NCBI RefSeq assembly: GCF_023373525.1
Contig: NZ_CP097218.1
Coordinates: 248,001-312,000, forward strand
DNA from: Brachybacterium kimchii
Lineage (GTDB): Bacteria; Actinomycetota; Actinomycetes; Actinomycetales; Dermabacteraceae
DNA: 64,000 nt
Direction: 5' to 3'
The stretch's first letter is position 1. Each line of letters opens with the position of its first letter. The translations under genes were made by a program, and so were the position numbers. The notes beneath the pieces are model-generated. The model had not been told where the DNA came from and did not search any database. It saw only the letters and a list, made by a program, of their open reading frames with translations. Positions 1 through 9,315 of the stretch are shown here, in pieces.

Positions 1-1
1 G

Positions 2-889
2 CCCTCGCGGATCGAACTCTCCGTGGGCAGCGCGAGCGCCCAGTTCCTGGTGCCGCGCCTGGGCGCCTCGGCCGCCCACGAGGAGCTGTTCGCCGTGCCC
101 ACCCGCCGTCGCGCCGTGCTCGTGGTCGGCCCGGTGCGCTCCGTGCGCGACGATCCGCTCTCGCTCATGCGCCGTCAGGTGACCTGGGCGAAGGCGCAGG
201 AGCTCTTCGTGCACCCGCGCACCGTCCGCCTCGATGAGGCCGCGAGCGGCTTCCTGCGGGACCTCGAGGGCACGCCCTCCTCGGACCTCTCGAGCTCCGA
301 CATCGCCTTCCACGCCCTGCGCGACTACACGCCGGGGGACGACCGCCGGCACGTCCACTGGCGCACGACCGCCCGCACGGGCAAGCTCATGGTCCGCCAG
401 TTCGAGGAGACCCGCCGCTCCCACGTGGTCGTCGCGCTCGCCGACCGCGCCGCCGATTTCGAGGACGAGGACGAGTTCGAACTCGCCGTCTCGGCCGCGG
501 CCTCCGTCTCCGTGCAGACGATGCGGGAGGAGAAGGAGCTCACGGCCCTCACCACCGCCGGGCGACAGCGCACCGCCACGCTGCGACGGCTGCTGGACGA
601 CTACACGGTGCTCGAGGCGCAGCGGGGCCGGCGCCCCCTGCGGGATCTCGGCCAGGCCTGCGCGGACAAGGCTCCCAACGCGTCCGCCGTCGTGCTCGTC
701 GTGGGGTCCCTGACGACCCCGACCGAGCTCAACCAGGCCGCGACCCGCTTCCCGCCCGGGGTGCTGCCCATCGCGGTGCGCTGTGCACGCGGCGCCGAGG
801 TCCGGCGCTCGCGTCTGGGCGGTCTCGAGCTCGTGACCCTGGGGCGCATCGAGGACCTGCCGATGGCGATGAGGACGGTGGGTCGATGA
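2..889 (+). CDS. DUF58 domain protein, 5' end cut by window edge
   Basis: The reading frame is open from the first bases, so the true start lies upstream; an internal GTG at 23 is not a convincing start. The motif RDYTPGDDRRHVHWRTTART is the signature of the DUF58 family, which is usually found between a MoxR AAA+ ATPase and a transglutaminase-like membrane protein. A TgpA-like gene does follow directly, with a 4-base ATGA overlap. The visible part covers the DUF58 core and a von Willebrand-like C-terminal half, with no membrane segment in view; DUF58 proteins usually carry two membrane helices in the N-terminal part, which is missing here. The function of the family is not settled; a role in assembling or tuning envelope complexes is inferred from context. 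Confidence 0.85.
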   Translation, partial: PSRIELSVGSASAQFLVPRLGASAAHEELFAVPTRRRAVLVVGPVRSVRDDPLSLMRRQVTWAKAQELFVHPRTVRLDEAASGFLRDLEGTPSSDLSSSDIAFHALRDYTPGDDRRHVHWRTTARTGKLMVRQFEETRRSHVVVALADRAADFEDEDEFELAVSAAASVSVQTMREEKELTALTTAGRQRTATLRRLLDDYTVLEAQRGRRPLRDLGQACADKAPNASAVVLVVGSLTTPTELNQAATRFPPGVLPIAVRCARGAEVRRSRLGGLELVTLGRIEDLPMAMRTVGR

Positions 890-3744
890 GCGCCGCGCAC
901 CTGCCCGGCCCCGGCGGCCGGCGGTCCTCGTCGCCGAGCGCGGACCCGATGATGGGCACGGACCCGGCGCCGGAGGCGTCGACCACGGCCCCGCCCCCGC
1001 GGCGGGCGTCGCCCGGAGGGGTCGAGGAGACCCTGGGCGAGCAGCGCCCGCTGCGCGCGAGCGTCGTGGACGTGGTCGTGCTGGCCGCTCTGTTCCTGCT
1101 CGCGCTGCTGGGCTTCCATTCGGTCTTCGGAGGACCCTGGTACCTCGTGACCGGCGTGATGGCGCTCGTCCTCTCGCTGGTGATCGCCCTGCTGGGCGCC
1201 CGCTGGTCCCTCGGACCGCTGCTGCTGACCCTCGCGATCGCGATCGTGCACTTCGCGCTGGGTGCGGCGTTCGTGGTGCCGGACCGTGCGCTCCTGGGCG
1301 TGCTGCCCACGCCGTCGGTCCTTCTCGAGCTGCTGCGCATGCCCGTGACGACCTGGAAGAGCGCGCTCACCATCAGCCCGCCCATCGGCATCGGGAACGG
1401 CGTGCTGGGCGTCGTCTGGCTGCCCATGCTGCTGCTGGGCGTCGCGGGCTTCTCCGTGCTGCTGCGCAGCCGCCGCTGCGTGATCGCGTGGCTGTTCCCC
1501 TGCGCGATGCTGCTGTGCTCGGTCGTGTTCGGCACGGCGGAGGCCACCCTCCCGCTGCTGCGCGGGCTGCTCTTCGCGATGCTCTCGCTCGCCTGGCTGA
1601 GCTGGCGCTTCGAGAGCACCCGCCTGCGCACCTCGCGCTCCACCATCATCTCCGACACCGTGCGCGCGGGCTCCTGGGGCAACCCCGTGCTGCGTCGGCG
1701 CGTGATCGGCGGGGGAGTGATCCTGCTGCTCGCCGCCGCGATCACCGGTGCCGCGAGCCCCGCCTTGGACCCGCCCTCGGGCACGGCCCGCTTCGCTCTG
1801 CGCGACAGCCTCACCCCGCAGTTCGACCCGGCCGAGTACGTCTCCCCGCTCTCCGACTTCCGCGGCTACGTCAAGCACCGCCGCAAGGAGGAGCTCTTCA
1901 CCGTCACGAACGTGAAGGACGGGGAGCAGATCCGCCTGGCGACCCTCGACGACTACAACCGCGAGGTGTACGACGTCGCCGGATCGGACCGCGCGGACTC
2001 GGCCTCGGGCGCCTTCCTCAAGATCGCCGGTGCCGTGGATCTCGCGCAGCCGGGAGGGGACGCGCGCAGCTCGACGGTCACGATCGGCGGCTACCACGGG
2101 GTGTGGATGCCCAGCCTGGGCACCACGACCGATCGCGTCGACCCCGATCAGGAGACGACGGCGAAGCGGCCCTCGGGGTCCGCGCGCCTGGGCGACTCCC
2201 TCTTCCTCAACCGTCGCTCGCAGACGCTCGTGGACTCGTCCTCGCTGCGCGAGGGCGACAGCTACGACGTCACCTACGAGCCGTACAGGACCGCCTCGGA
2301 GGACGCGCAGCACTCGATGCGCTTCGACGACGGCGTGGCAGAGGAGCTCCCGCCCCTCGAGGGGCTCGACCCGAAGTTCAAGCAGGCCGCCGAGGAGTGG
2401 GCCGGCGACGCCCCCAACGACTACGCGACCATGAGCAACCTGATGGTCGGCATCAAGAGCGAGGCCGAGTACTCCCACGGCATCGAGGACCAGCAGGCCT
2501 CGCTCTCCGGGCACGGCGAGTCCCGACTGCTCGCGATGCTCAACGATCCGAGCTTCGACCGGTCCGAGGCGGACGCCATGCCGCAGGGCAGGATCGGCGA
2601 CGAGGAGCAGTTCGCGGCTCTCACCGCCGTGCTCGCCCGGGAGATCGGGATCCCGGCCCGGGTGGTGATGGGCTTCGAGGTCTCGGGCTCCGATGCGGGG
2701 ACCGCGACCGTCACCGGGGACGACGTCACCGCCTGGGTCGAGGTCGCCTTCCGCGAGCCCGGCTCCGACACCGTCCGCTGGGAGCGCTTCGATCCGGCTC
2801 CCGACAGCGACGAGACCCTCACCCAGCCCGAGCAGAAGACCACCGACAAGCCGCAGCCGCAGGTGCCGCAGCCACCGCCGCCGCCCGCGGACCCGCCGAC
2901 GCCTCCACCGGGCGCCACGGCCGAGGACCAGCCCGACCCGCCTGATCCGCCCGAGCCCGCCCCGCTGTGGGTCGGGTACGTCTCCGGAACGGGCCTGCTC
3001 GCCGTGCTCGTCGCCGCCACGCTCGGCGCGATCGCCGGGGCGAAGGTGCTGCGCCGACGCCACCGCAGGCTGCGCGGAGCCCCCGGGGACCGCATCGACG
3101 GGGGATGGCGCGAGATCGTGGATCTGCGCACGGACCTCGGGCGGCGCACTGCGCCGTCGGACACGCGGAAGGAGACCGCGGAGGCGATCATCGCCGACCT
3201 CGACGCACGTCCCGCCCCCGGCACCAGCACCGGCTCCAGCACTAGCTCCAGCACCGGCGCCGAGACCGCCCAGCCAGCGGCCGACGGCGGCGGCTCCGAC
3301 GCCGAGGCGGCCGCGGACCTGCGGCGCCTGGCCACCGGCGCCGACCGGGCGACCTTCGCCCCCGACGCCCCGACCGAGTCCGACCTCGAGTCCTACTGGG
3401 CGACGGTGGCGGCGGCGCGCCGTCGGATGACCGAGAACCTGCCCTGGCACCGTCGGGCGCGCGCAGCGGTCTCGCTGCGCTCCTTCCGTGCGCGGCGTCG
3501 CGCGGACCGGCGCGCCCAGCAGCGCTTGCGAGCAGCCTCCGCCCAGCGCACCGAGGAGGACTCCCGCAGGGGGAGCGTCGCGGATCGCGCATCCCGGGCG
3601 GGCGGCGCGTTCTCCCTGCGCGGTGCTCTCGAACGGGCCATGCGGAGGATCCGATTCTTCGTGGACGGTGCCGTGGACCGATACCGTGCATGGCGCAGAA
3701 CATCGAGCGCACGGCGCGGACAGCGCCGCAGAAGGGACCGATGA
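886..3744 (+). CDS. TgpA-like transglutaminase-fold membrane protein, probably catalytically dead
   Basis: This 952-residue protein has a Pro/Ser-rich N-terminus, about six hydrophobic helices within residues 60-300, a large extracytoplasmic region, one further helix near 690-715 and a long basic cytoplasmic tail. The transglutaminase core is recognisable from GDEEQFAALTAVLAREIGIP and from DDVTAWVEVAF followed by RWERFDPAP. In active members the segment reads GxCxxFA and the second motif has His before AWVE. Here the Cys position is Glu573 and the His position is Thr615, while the Asp-containing motif remains. I therefore infer a structural rather than enzymatic role. It overlaps the genes on both sides and belongs to the same transcription unit. 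A Pro-rich linker precedes the last helix. Confidence 0.85.
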   Translation: MSAAHLPGPGGRRSSSPSADPMMGTDPAPEASTTAPPPRRASPGGVEETLGEQRPLRASVVDVVVLAALFLLALLGFHSVFGGPWYLVTGVMALVLSLVIALLGARWSLGPLLLTLAIAIVHFALGAAFVVPDRALLGVLPTPSVLLELLRMPVTTWKSALTISPPIGIGNGVLGVVWLPMLLLGVAGFSVLLRSRRCVIAWLFPCAMLLCSVVFGTAEATLPLLRGLLFAMLSLAWLSWRFESTRLRTSRSTIISDTVRAGSWGNPVLRRRVIGGGVILLLAAAITGAASPALDPPSGTARFALRDSLTPQFDPAEYVSPLSDFRGYVKHRRKEELFTVTNVKDGEQIRLATLDDYNREVYDVAGSDRADSASGAFLKIAGAVDLAQPGGDARSSTVTIGGYHGVWMPSLGTTTDRVDPDQETTAKRPSGSARLGDSLFLNRRSQTLVDSSSLREGDSYDVTYEPYRTASEDAQHSMRFDDGVAEELPPLEGLDPKFKQAAEEWAGDAPNDYATMSNLMVGIKSEAEYSHGIEDQQASLSGHGESRLLAMLNDPSFDRSEADAMPQGRIGDEEQFAALTAVLAREIGIPARVVMGFEVSGSDAGTATVTGDDVTAWVEVAFREPGSDTVRWERFDPAPDSDETLTQPEQKTTDKPQPQVPQPPPPPADPPTPPPGATAEDQPDPPDPPEPAPLWVGYVSGTGLLAVLVAATLGAIAGAKVLRRRHRRLRGAPGDRIDGGWREIVDLRTDLGRRTAPSDTRKETAEAIIADLDARPAPGTSTGSSTSSSTGAETAQPAADGGGSDAEAAADLRRLATGADRATFAPDAPTESDLESYWATVAAARRRMTENLPWHRRARAAVSLRSFRARRRADRRAQQRLRAASAQRTEEDSRRGSVADRASRAGGAFSLRGALERAMRRIRFFVDGAVDRYRAWRRTSSARRGQRRRRDR

Positions 3745-5945
3745 TGAGCATCCAGGCAGGCCACGGCGGCCCGTCCGAGGCGCAGGGCGGGACGCCCCGC
3801 TACTGCAGCACCTGCGGGGCACTGCTGAGCGCCGGTGCGGTCCTCTGCGGCGAGTGCGGTGCCCGGTACCGGGAGTCGCCCTACGAGAAGCGGGCGACCG
3901 ACGCCCCGGGCGCGTGGTCGGCGCCGCCGCGGCGGCGTGCGGAGCCCGCCACGGACGGCGGGCCCTCGGAGGAGTCCGATCAGATCCAGCTGCTGGGCAG
4001 CAGCGCCCCGGAGCCGTCCGATCCCGCCGGGACGGCGCTGCGGGCACAGTCCCAGTACGATCGTGGGATGGACGCACAGCAGCCCGCCGGCGTGTGGGGG
4101 CAGCCGCCCTCCCCGGCGCAGGACCGACCCGCCGATCCCGGTGGGCCCGCGCCCCTCGAACCGCCGCTCGACGGCTGCACCCCCGCGGGCACCGGGAAGC
4201 GCGTGCTCGCCTTCATCATCGACGGAGTGGTCGCCGGCATCGTCGCACTGCCCCTGTGGATCGGTGCGATCCTCCTGGCCCTGCAGACCCACCAGACGCT
4301 CGCGACGATCCTCACCGGGCTCGGCGTGGCCCTGCCGATCGCGTACGCGCTGGTGATCGTGTGGCTGCAGGGGAGCCGCGGGTTCACTCTGGGAGGCCTC
4401 ATCATGGGCCTGCGGGTCGTGCGCGAGGACACCGGTGCGCCGCTCGGCTTCGGCCGCTCGCTGGCCCGGTACGTCGTGCTCGCACTGCTCACCTGGATCG
4501 CGGGACTGACGACCTTCCTCGACCCCGAGCGCCACGGGCGCGGCCTGCACGACCGCATGATCAGCACGATCCTCGTGGACGCGCGCGCAGGGCGCGACCC
4601 CTACGCCCCCCGGCCCGACGACTTCGCCCGGCCCGAGGCCGCCCAGTACCTCGGTGATCCTTCCGTGCCGGTGTCCGTGCGCGACAACCTCACCACGAAG
4701 CCCGGAGCCGCCTGGGCGGAACCGGCCGCGGCCGGGACCGCGGGCGGCGGCGCCCCGCAGGACGGCGCCGCATCGCCCGCATCCGCGCCGCCCGCGTGGG
4801 GATCCCCGGCGCCCGTGCCGTCCCCGGCGCAGGCACAGCCCTCACCCGCATGGGGCGCGAACCCGCAGCAGAGCGCCGAAGACCCCGGTGCCGTCGCCTC
4901 GCCCGCTCCCGCCGCGGGGCAGTGGGGAGCGCCCGCACCCGCGGCCGGCGAATGGGGCGCGCCGCCCGAGAACGCGCGTGAGCAGGCCTGGGGCGCCCCG
5001 TCGGCGCGAGACGAGGCCTCGCAGGATGCCGCCGCCTCGTGGTCCGAGCCGTCCGGGGAACCGATCATCACCTCCTCGCCCTGGGCCCCGGCGCCGGCGG
5101 CCGCGCACGAGGAGCCATCGGCTCCGGCGTCGGCCGCCGCCGAGGAATCTTCCCCCGTGGACCCCGCTGCGGCCGACGCGAGCAGCGCACAGGCCGACGA
5201 GATCGTCGACCCCTGGGCCCCGCCGTCGGAGGACTCGGCCGGGGCACCGGCCGCGCCCGCCGCGCCCGTGCAGGCCGCCGAGCCCGCACCGCATGCCGAG
5301 CCCGCGCAGCCCGGCGAGGCCGGTCAGCCCCTGTCCGATGCCGATCCGAGTGCTGTGTGGACGAGTTCGCCGGCGCCCCGGGCCGAGCCCCCACAGTCCG
5401 CGCCGGCGCCGCCTCCTGCTCCGCCGTCGGAACCTGCACCAGCGGCGGCACCAGCGCCTGCTCCTGCACCGGCACCTGCCCCTGCTCCGGCACCGCCCTC
5501 GACGCCCGAGCCCGTCGGCCCTCCCGCCGACCTCGACGAGTCGACGCGCCTGTCGCACCCGACGGAGGACCTCGGCGATGTCGAGGAGACCAGGATCGTC
5601 CCCGCGCGCCGCGATCGTCGCCCGGGCTACCGTCTGCTGCTCGATGACGGCTCCGTGCACGAGGTGCGCGGCGTCGCCCTGCTCGGGCGCAATCCTTCGG
5701 CCGAGGCCGGAGAGGAGCGGGTCGTCCTCGCGGACGAGACCCGCTCGGTCTCGAAGTCGCACCTCCGTCTCGAAGCCTCCGTCGAGGGCCTGCAGGTCAT
5801 GGACCTGGGGTCGACGAACGGCTCGGCGCTGATCCTCGCCGACGGCACCTCCCAGGATCTCGACCCGCACTCGCCCCTGTCCCTGCCCGACGGCGCCACG
5901 CTGTCGATCGGGGACCGCACCCTCACCGTGGAGCGCATCCAGTGA
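3741..5945 (+). CDS. Zinc-ribbon / RDD membrane / FHA domain protein
   Basis: The chosen start is ATG 3741, which overlaps the previous stop and has GAAGGGA just upstream, giving 734 residues; the next codon is also ATG. Order of parts: a zinc ribbon (residues about 20-42, CSTC and CGEC pairs); an RDD-family membrane domain (about 150-285) with GKRVLAFIIDG and a C-terminal GLHDRMIST segment; a roughly 330-residue Ala/Pro/Glu-rich disordered linker with an (AP)8 run; and a C-terminal FHA domain (about 628-734) with LGRNP, SKSHLRL and DLGSTNGS, which read as phosphothreonine-binding motifs. It likely anchors a phospho-dependent complex at the membrane, with the neighbouring kinase and PP2C phosphatase as natural partners. 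That partnership is inferred. Confidence 0.85.
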   Translation: MMSIQAGHGGPSEAQGGTPRYCSTCGALLSAGAVLCGECGARYRESPYEKRATDAPGAWSAPPRRRAEPATDGGPSEESDQIQLLGSSAPEPSDPAGTALRAQSQYDRGMDAQQPAGVWGQPPSPAQDRPADPGGPAPLEPPLDGCTPAGTGKRVLAFIIDGVVAGIVALPLWIGAILLALQTHQTLATILTGLGVALPIAYALVIVWLQGSRGFTLGGLIMGLRVVREDTGAPLGFGRSLARYVVLALLTWIAGLTTFLDPERHGRGLHDRMISTILVDARAGRDPYAPRPDDFARPEAAQYLGDPSVPVSVRDNLTTKPGAAWAEPAAAGTAGGGAPQDGAASPASAPPAWGSPAPVPSPAQAQPSPAWGANPQQSAEDPGAVASPAPAAGQWGAPAPAAGEWGAPPENAREQAWGAPSARDEASQDAAASWSEPSGEPIITSSPWAPAPAAAHEEPSAPASAAAEESSPVDPAAADASSAQADEIVDPWAPPSEDSAGAPAAPAAPVQAAEPAPHAEPAQPGEAGQPLSDADPSAVWTSSPAPRAEPPQSAPAPPPAPPSEPAPAAAPAPAPAPAPAPAPAPPSTPEPVGPPADLDESTRLSHPTEDLGDVEETRIVPARRDRRPGYRLLLDDGSVHEVRGVALLGRNPSAEAGEERVVLADETRSVSKSHLRLEASVEGLQVMDLGSTNGSALILADGTSQDLDPHSPLSLPDGATLSIGDRTLTVERIQ
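5448..5495 (+). repeat. (Ala-Pro)8 coding repeat
   Basis: Sixteen codons alternate Ala and Pro within the linker of the FHA/RDD protein. The synonymous codons are varied (gca, gcg, gct, gcc with cca, cct, ccg), so the protein repeat is not a perfect DNA repeat and should be less prone to slippage. Its third positions are poorer in G and C than in neighbouring codons. Confidence 0.85.
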
Positions 5946-6886
5946 TCGACGCATCCCTCACCGATCCCGACCTCCCCGGCACCGTCCGCGTGGTCTCCGC
6001 CCATGCGACCGATGTCGGCCGCGTGCGGGAGACCAACGAGGACTCCGTGCTCGACGCGCACCCGATCCACATGGTCGCCGACGGCATGGGCGGGCACAAC
6101 GCCGGCGAGGTCGCGAGCGCGATCGCCGTCGAGGAGTTCGAGAAGCTCACCGTCCAGGAGAACGTGACCATCGAGCAGCTCGGCGACGCCCTGCGCTCGG
6201 CGGGTGCCCGCATCAGCGGCCTCAGCGCCGACGACGAGCGCGGCGCGGGCACCACGGTCGCCCTGGTCGCGACGATGGTGCTGGACGGCGTGGGCTACTG
6301 GGCGGTCATGAACCTGGGCGACTCCCGGGTCTACCGCCTCTCCGCCGAGCTGTTCGAGCAGGTCAGCGTGGATCACTCCGTCGTTCAGGAGCTCATCGAC
6401 CACGGTGACCTCACCGATGCCGAGGCCCGCGTGCATCCCTACCGGCACATGATCACCCGCGCCCTGGGCGTGGGCGCGGAGCCGGATCCGGACTTCTGGC
6501 TGATCCCCGCGGAGGTGGGCGACCGCATCCTCGTGTGCTCCGACGGACTCACCAACGAGCTCTCTGACGAGGAGATCGAGCGCCTCCTGCGCAGCGACGC
6601 CGACGTCGACGACCTGAGCCGCGAGTTCGTCCGGAGCGCCGTCGACGCCGGAGGCCACGACAACGTGAGCGTCGTGGTCGTCGAGGCGACGGCGCTCGTC
6701 GGACTCTCCGCGGGCGATGCCCAGCAGCGGGGGAGCAGTGCGCCCCAGCCGGCCATCGAGGTCGAGGAGGACACCCACCCGCGCGGTGCGGACGGCACCG
6801 GGAGCAGCGGTGACGACGCGCAGCACGAGGCGGGCAGGACGGTGGACGCGCAGGACGGCGACGGGACCGAGGACCGATCGCAGTGA
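5942..6886 (+). CDS. PP2C-family protein serine/threonine phosphatase
   Basis: The GTG start overlaps the previous stop by four bases. The 314-residue protein carries the full PP2C set: TDVGRVRETNED (Asp34), VADGMGGHNAGE (Asp47), GAGTTVAL, NLGDSRVYRL, ITRALGVG, CSDGLTNELSDEEI (Asp201) and GGHDNVSVV (Asp240). These Asp residues coordinate the catalytic metals, so the enzyme looks active. There is no transmembrane helix, unlike PstP of mycobacteria; an acidic tail of about 60 residues ends the protein. It presumably reverses phosphorylation by the kinase encoded two genes downstream and so resets FHA-dependent contacts in this cluster. No dedicated promoter is visible; it is translationally coupled to both neighbours. 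Confidence 0.95.
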   Translation: MIDASLTDPDLPGTVRVVSAHATDVGRVRETNEDSVLDAHPIHMVADGMGGHNAGEVASAIAVEEFEKLTVQENVTIEQLGDALRSAGARISGLSADDERGAGTTVALVATMVLDGVGYWAVMNLGDSRVYRLSAELFEQVSVDHSVVQELIDHGDLTDAEARVHPYRHMITRALGVGAEPDPDFWLIPAEVGDRILVCSDGLTNELSDEEIERLLRSDADVDDLSREFVRSAVDAGGHDNVSVVVVEATALVGLSAGDAQQRGSSAPQPAIEVEEDTHPRGADGTGSSGDDAQHEAGRTVDAQDGDGTEDRSQ

Positions 6887-9315
6887 GCGGGGAGTCCTCG
6901 CTCCTGGGCCGCGGCACCTGGTTCAACCCCGGCCCCGCGACGCTCGTCGTGCGTCCCGCGGGCTGGATCCTGCTCGTCCCCGGCGTCAAGAGCTCCCTGA
7001 TCGCGTCCGCGTGGCGGGTGCTCGGCGAGCCCCCGGCGGCCGACGCCCTGCTGGGAGACCTCGCCTCGGGCAGCGAGTTCGAGACCGAGGACCGCCTGCC
7101 GCCGGTGCTGTTCGCGCTCGGCGACGGCACCAGCCGGACGATCGGTCTCACCGGCACGAGTCCCCTCGCGGTGTACACGGCAGAGGGCCGGAGCCTGCTC
7201 GCCGGGACCGAGGAGGGCCCCGCCGTCATCACCGAGCTCGCCGACGTGCGCCGGATCGCCTTCGGCGACCTGCCCGCCGAGGACCCGGTCGCGGCGCTGA
7301 GGTCGGTCGAGGGCATGAGCCGCGTCCGCGGGTTCGTGCTCATGACCACCGATCCCGCGGAGCTCGAGGAGGCGGCGCGGACACAGCTCGCCGAGCAGGT
7401 GGAGGCCGACGGCAGCTCCATCCTCGACCCCGCCGCCAAGGAGCGCGCCGCGCAGCGCAAGGAGGCGCGCGCCAAGGAGAAGCGCGAGCGCGAGGAGCGC
7501 CGCGCGCAGGAGGCCTCCGCGCGGGCGGAGTCCTCCGCCGCATCATCGAGCTCGCGGGACTCGTCGTCGTCCGCACGGAGAGCCGCTGCGGAGGCGCCCG
7601 CAGGGCCCAGCATGTTCGACGACCTCTTCGCTCCCTCCGCAGCCGCCCAGGCCTCACCTCCCCAGTCCGATGCCGCGGTGTCCCCGGAGCGGCTGCCAGA
7701 GGCACCCCCGGTGACGGCACCGCAGACGGCCGACGCGCCGGAGCGGGAGCCGGCTGCCGCGGCGCCGGAGCCGTCGCCGGTGGAGACTGCTCCCGCACCG
7801 TCACCTGCACCCGAGCCGGCCCCCGCCGAGACCGCGCAGGCGCCCGCCACCGCGCCCGCAGGGACCGCGGCGGCGCACCCTCCGCAGAGTCCCGCGCCCG
7901 GTCGCTCGGCGCGACTGGTGACCTCGTCGCTGTTCGATCGCCGGGCGTCACGCAGCGGTCAGCGCAGGACCGAGGGGGCTACGAACAGGGCGTCGCAGCC
8001 GTCGGCCACGTCGACGGTGACCGGTGACGGTGACCAGGCGCCGACGCCCGCTGAGGACCCCGCGGCGGACGCGGCACCCGTGACGCGCGTCGAACCGATC
8101 GACCCCGAAGCGGCCGACCCCGAAGCGATCGACACCGACACGGACGCGTCTGCCGGCACACCCGAGGCGGGCACTGCCCCGTCCCCCGACGCCGCCCCTC
8201 CGCACTCGGATGCCCCTCCGCACACGGATCCCGCTGTCCCCGCACCGCGCGGCGAGCCCGGCCCTGCTGAACCCGAGGCGGATCCTCCCCAGGTGTCCGC
8301 CCGGGCCGCCGGCGCGAGCGACCTCGGTGCGGTGATCGGCGAGGGCGGCAGCGCCTACGACGATCTGTTCGGGCGCACCCTCCATCGCAGCATCGAGGCC
8401 GCTGCGGTCCGCGCCGCGGGTGAGGACGGGAGCGCCGCGGACGGCGAGCGCGCCTCGGAGGCGACGCTCGACGTCGAGTCCCTCGACCTCGATGCCTCCG
8501 GTGCCGCGGGCGAGGAGACGACGTCAGACGGTGCGCCCGCCGATCCCGTCGGATCCGATCCCGCCTTTGCGACCACCGAGGACGTGCCGCTGGAATCGAC
8601 CGGGGACTTCATCGACTGGGTGCCCGGAATGGGGCGCACCGCCCCCGAGGTGGCGCACGCCGCGCGCGCCTCGGAGCGCGGCGGCGCGGAGCGAGCGCCT
8701 GCCGCGCACGGGCCCGTCGCCGCGCTCGCGGGCACCGGGCGTGCCGATGCCCGGCCGGGTGACGCGGCTCCGCCGCGCTCCGCTACCTCGGCAGGCTCCC
8801 CTGCACGGGCCCCCGCGCAGCCGACGGGCCAGGCGCCCACTGCGCCCGCGCAGGCGGTCGCCCTGCCCGGCGCCGTCTGCGAGAACCGCCACGCGAACCC
8901 GCCCGAGGCCACGGTCTGCCGCTGGTGCGGCGCCCGCATCCGCGGGGGAGTGCGCACCGTGGCGCGCCCGCCGCTGGGCATGATCGAGATCAGCACCGGC
9001 GGACGGTTCCTGCTCGACCGCTCGGCGATCATCGGCCGCCGGCCCCGCGCCTCGCGCGTGAGCGGCGACGACGTCCCCCAGCTGATCACCGTCCCCAGCC
9101 CCCAGCAGGACATCTCGCGCTCCCACGTCGCGCTGCGCCTCGAGGGCTGGCACGTCGTCGCCGAGGACCTGCGCACCACCAACGGCACCACGCTGCTGCG
9201 CTCCGGCGAGGCTCCGCAGCGTCTGCGCTCGGGCCAGAGTCCCGTCCTCTCCGACGGCGATCGCCTCGACCTGGGCGACGGAGTGGTCCTCACCCTGGTG
9301 GGGAGGCCCTCGTGA
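6883..9315 (+). CDS. Long FHA-domain protein with disordered middle and zinc ribbon
   Basis: GTG 6883 overlaps the phosphatase stop. The 810-residue protein starts with an unfamiliar folded region of about 180 residues that contains no motif I can name. A charged Lys/Glu/Arg/Ala stretch (about 185-220) could form a coiled coil, and then come about 440 residues of Ala/Pro/Glu/Ser-rich low complexity. A short zinc ribbon follows near 665-688 (a CxxxH pair, then CRWC). A C-terminal FHA domain (about 706-810) has IIGRRP, DISRSHVALR and DLRTTNGT. Unlike the upstream FHA protein it has no membrane segment. It is a likely cytoplasmic phosphothreonine-reading adaptor for the neighbouring kinase; the target is unknown. 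Confidence 0.85.
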   Translation: MSGESSLLGRGTWFNPGPATLVVRPAGWILLVPGVKSSLIASAWRVLGEPPAADALLGDLASGSEFETEDRLPPVLFALGDGTSRTIGLTGTSPLAVYTAEGRSLLAGTEEGPAVITELADVRRIAFGDLPAEDPVAALRSVEGMSRVRGFVLMTTDPAELEEAARTQLAEQVEADGSSILDPAAKERAAQRKEARAKEKREREERRAQEASARAESSAASSSSRDSSSSARRAAAEAPAGPSMFDDLFAPSAAAQASPPQSDAAVSPERLPEAPPVTAPQTADAPEREPAAAAPEPSPVETAPAPSPAPEPAPAETAQAPATAPAGTAAAHPPQSPAPGRSARLVTSSLFDRRASRSGQRRTEGATNRASQPSATSTVTGDGDQAPTPAEDPAADAAPVTRVEPIDPEAADPEAIDTDTDASAGTPEAGTAPSPDAAPPHSDAPPHTDPAVPAPRGEPGPAEPEADPPQVSARAAGASDLGAVIGEGGSAYDDLFGRTLHRSIEAAAVRAAGEDGSAADGERASEATLDVESLDLDASGAAGEETTSDGAPADPVGSDPAFATTEDVPLESTGDFIDWVPGMGRTAPEVAHAARASERGGAERAPAAHGPVAALAGTGRADARPGDAAPPRSATSAGSPARAPAQPTGQAPTAPAQAVALPGAVCENRHANPPEATVCRWCGARIRGGVRTVARPPLGMIEISTGGRFLLDRSAIIGRRPRASRVSGDDVPQLITVPSPQQDISRSHVALRLEGWHVVAEDLRTTNGTTLLRSGEAPQRLRSGQSPVLSDGDRLDLGDGVVLTLVGRPS

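Noticed and set aside
3221-3262. Short Thr/Gly/Ser codon repeat in the tail of the transglutaminase-like gene
   Set aside because: Low-complexity coding sequence typical of the linker; too short and irregular to be a separate element.
601-4077. A very long open frame on the minus strand across the DUF58 and transglutaminase-like genes
   Set aside because: It is the GC-skew shadow of real plus-strand genes; its translation is Arg/Gly/Pro-rich with no domain, and the plus strand has clear families.
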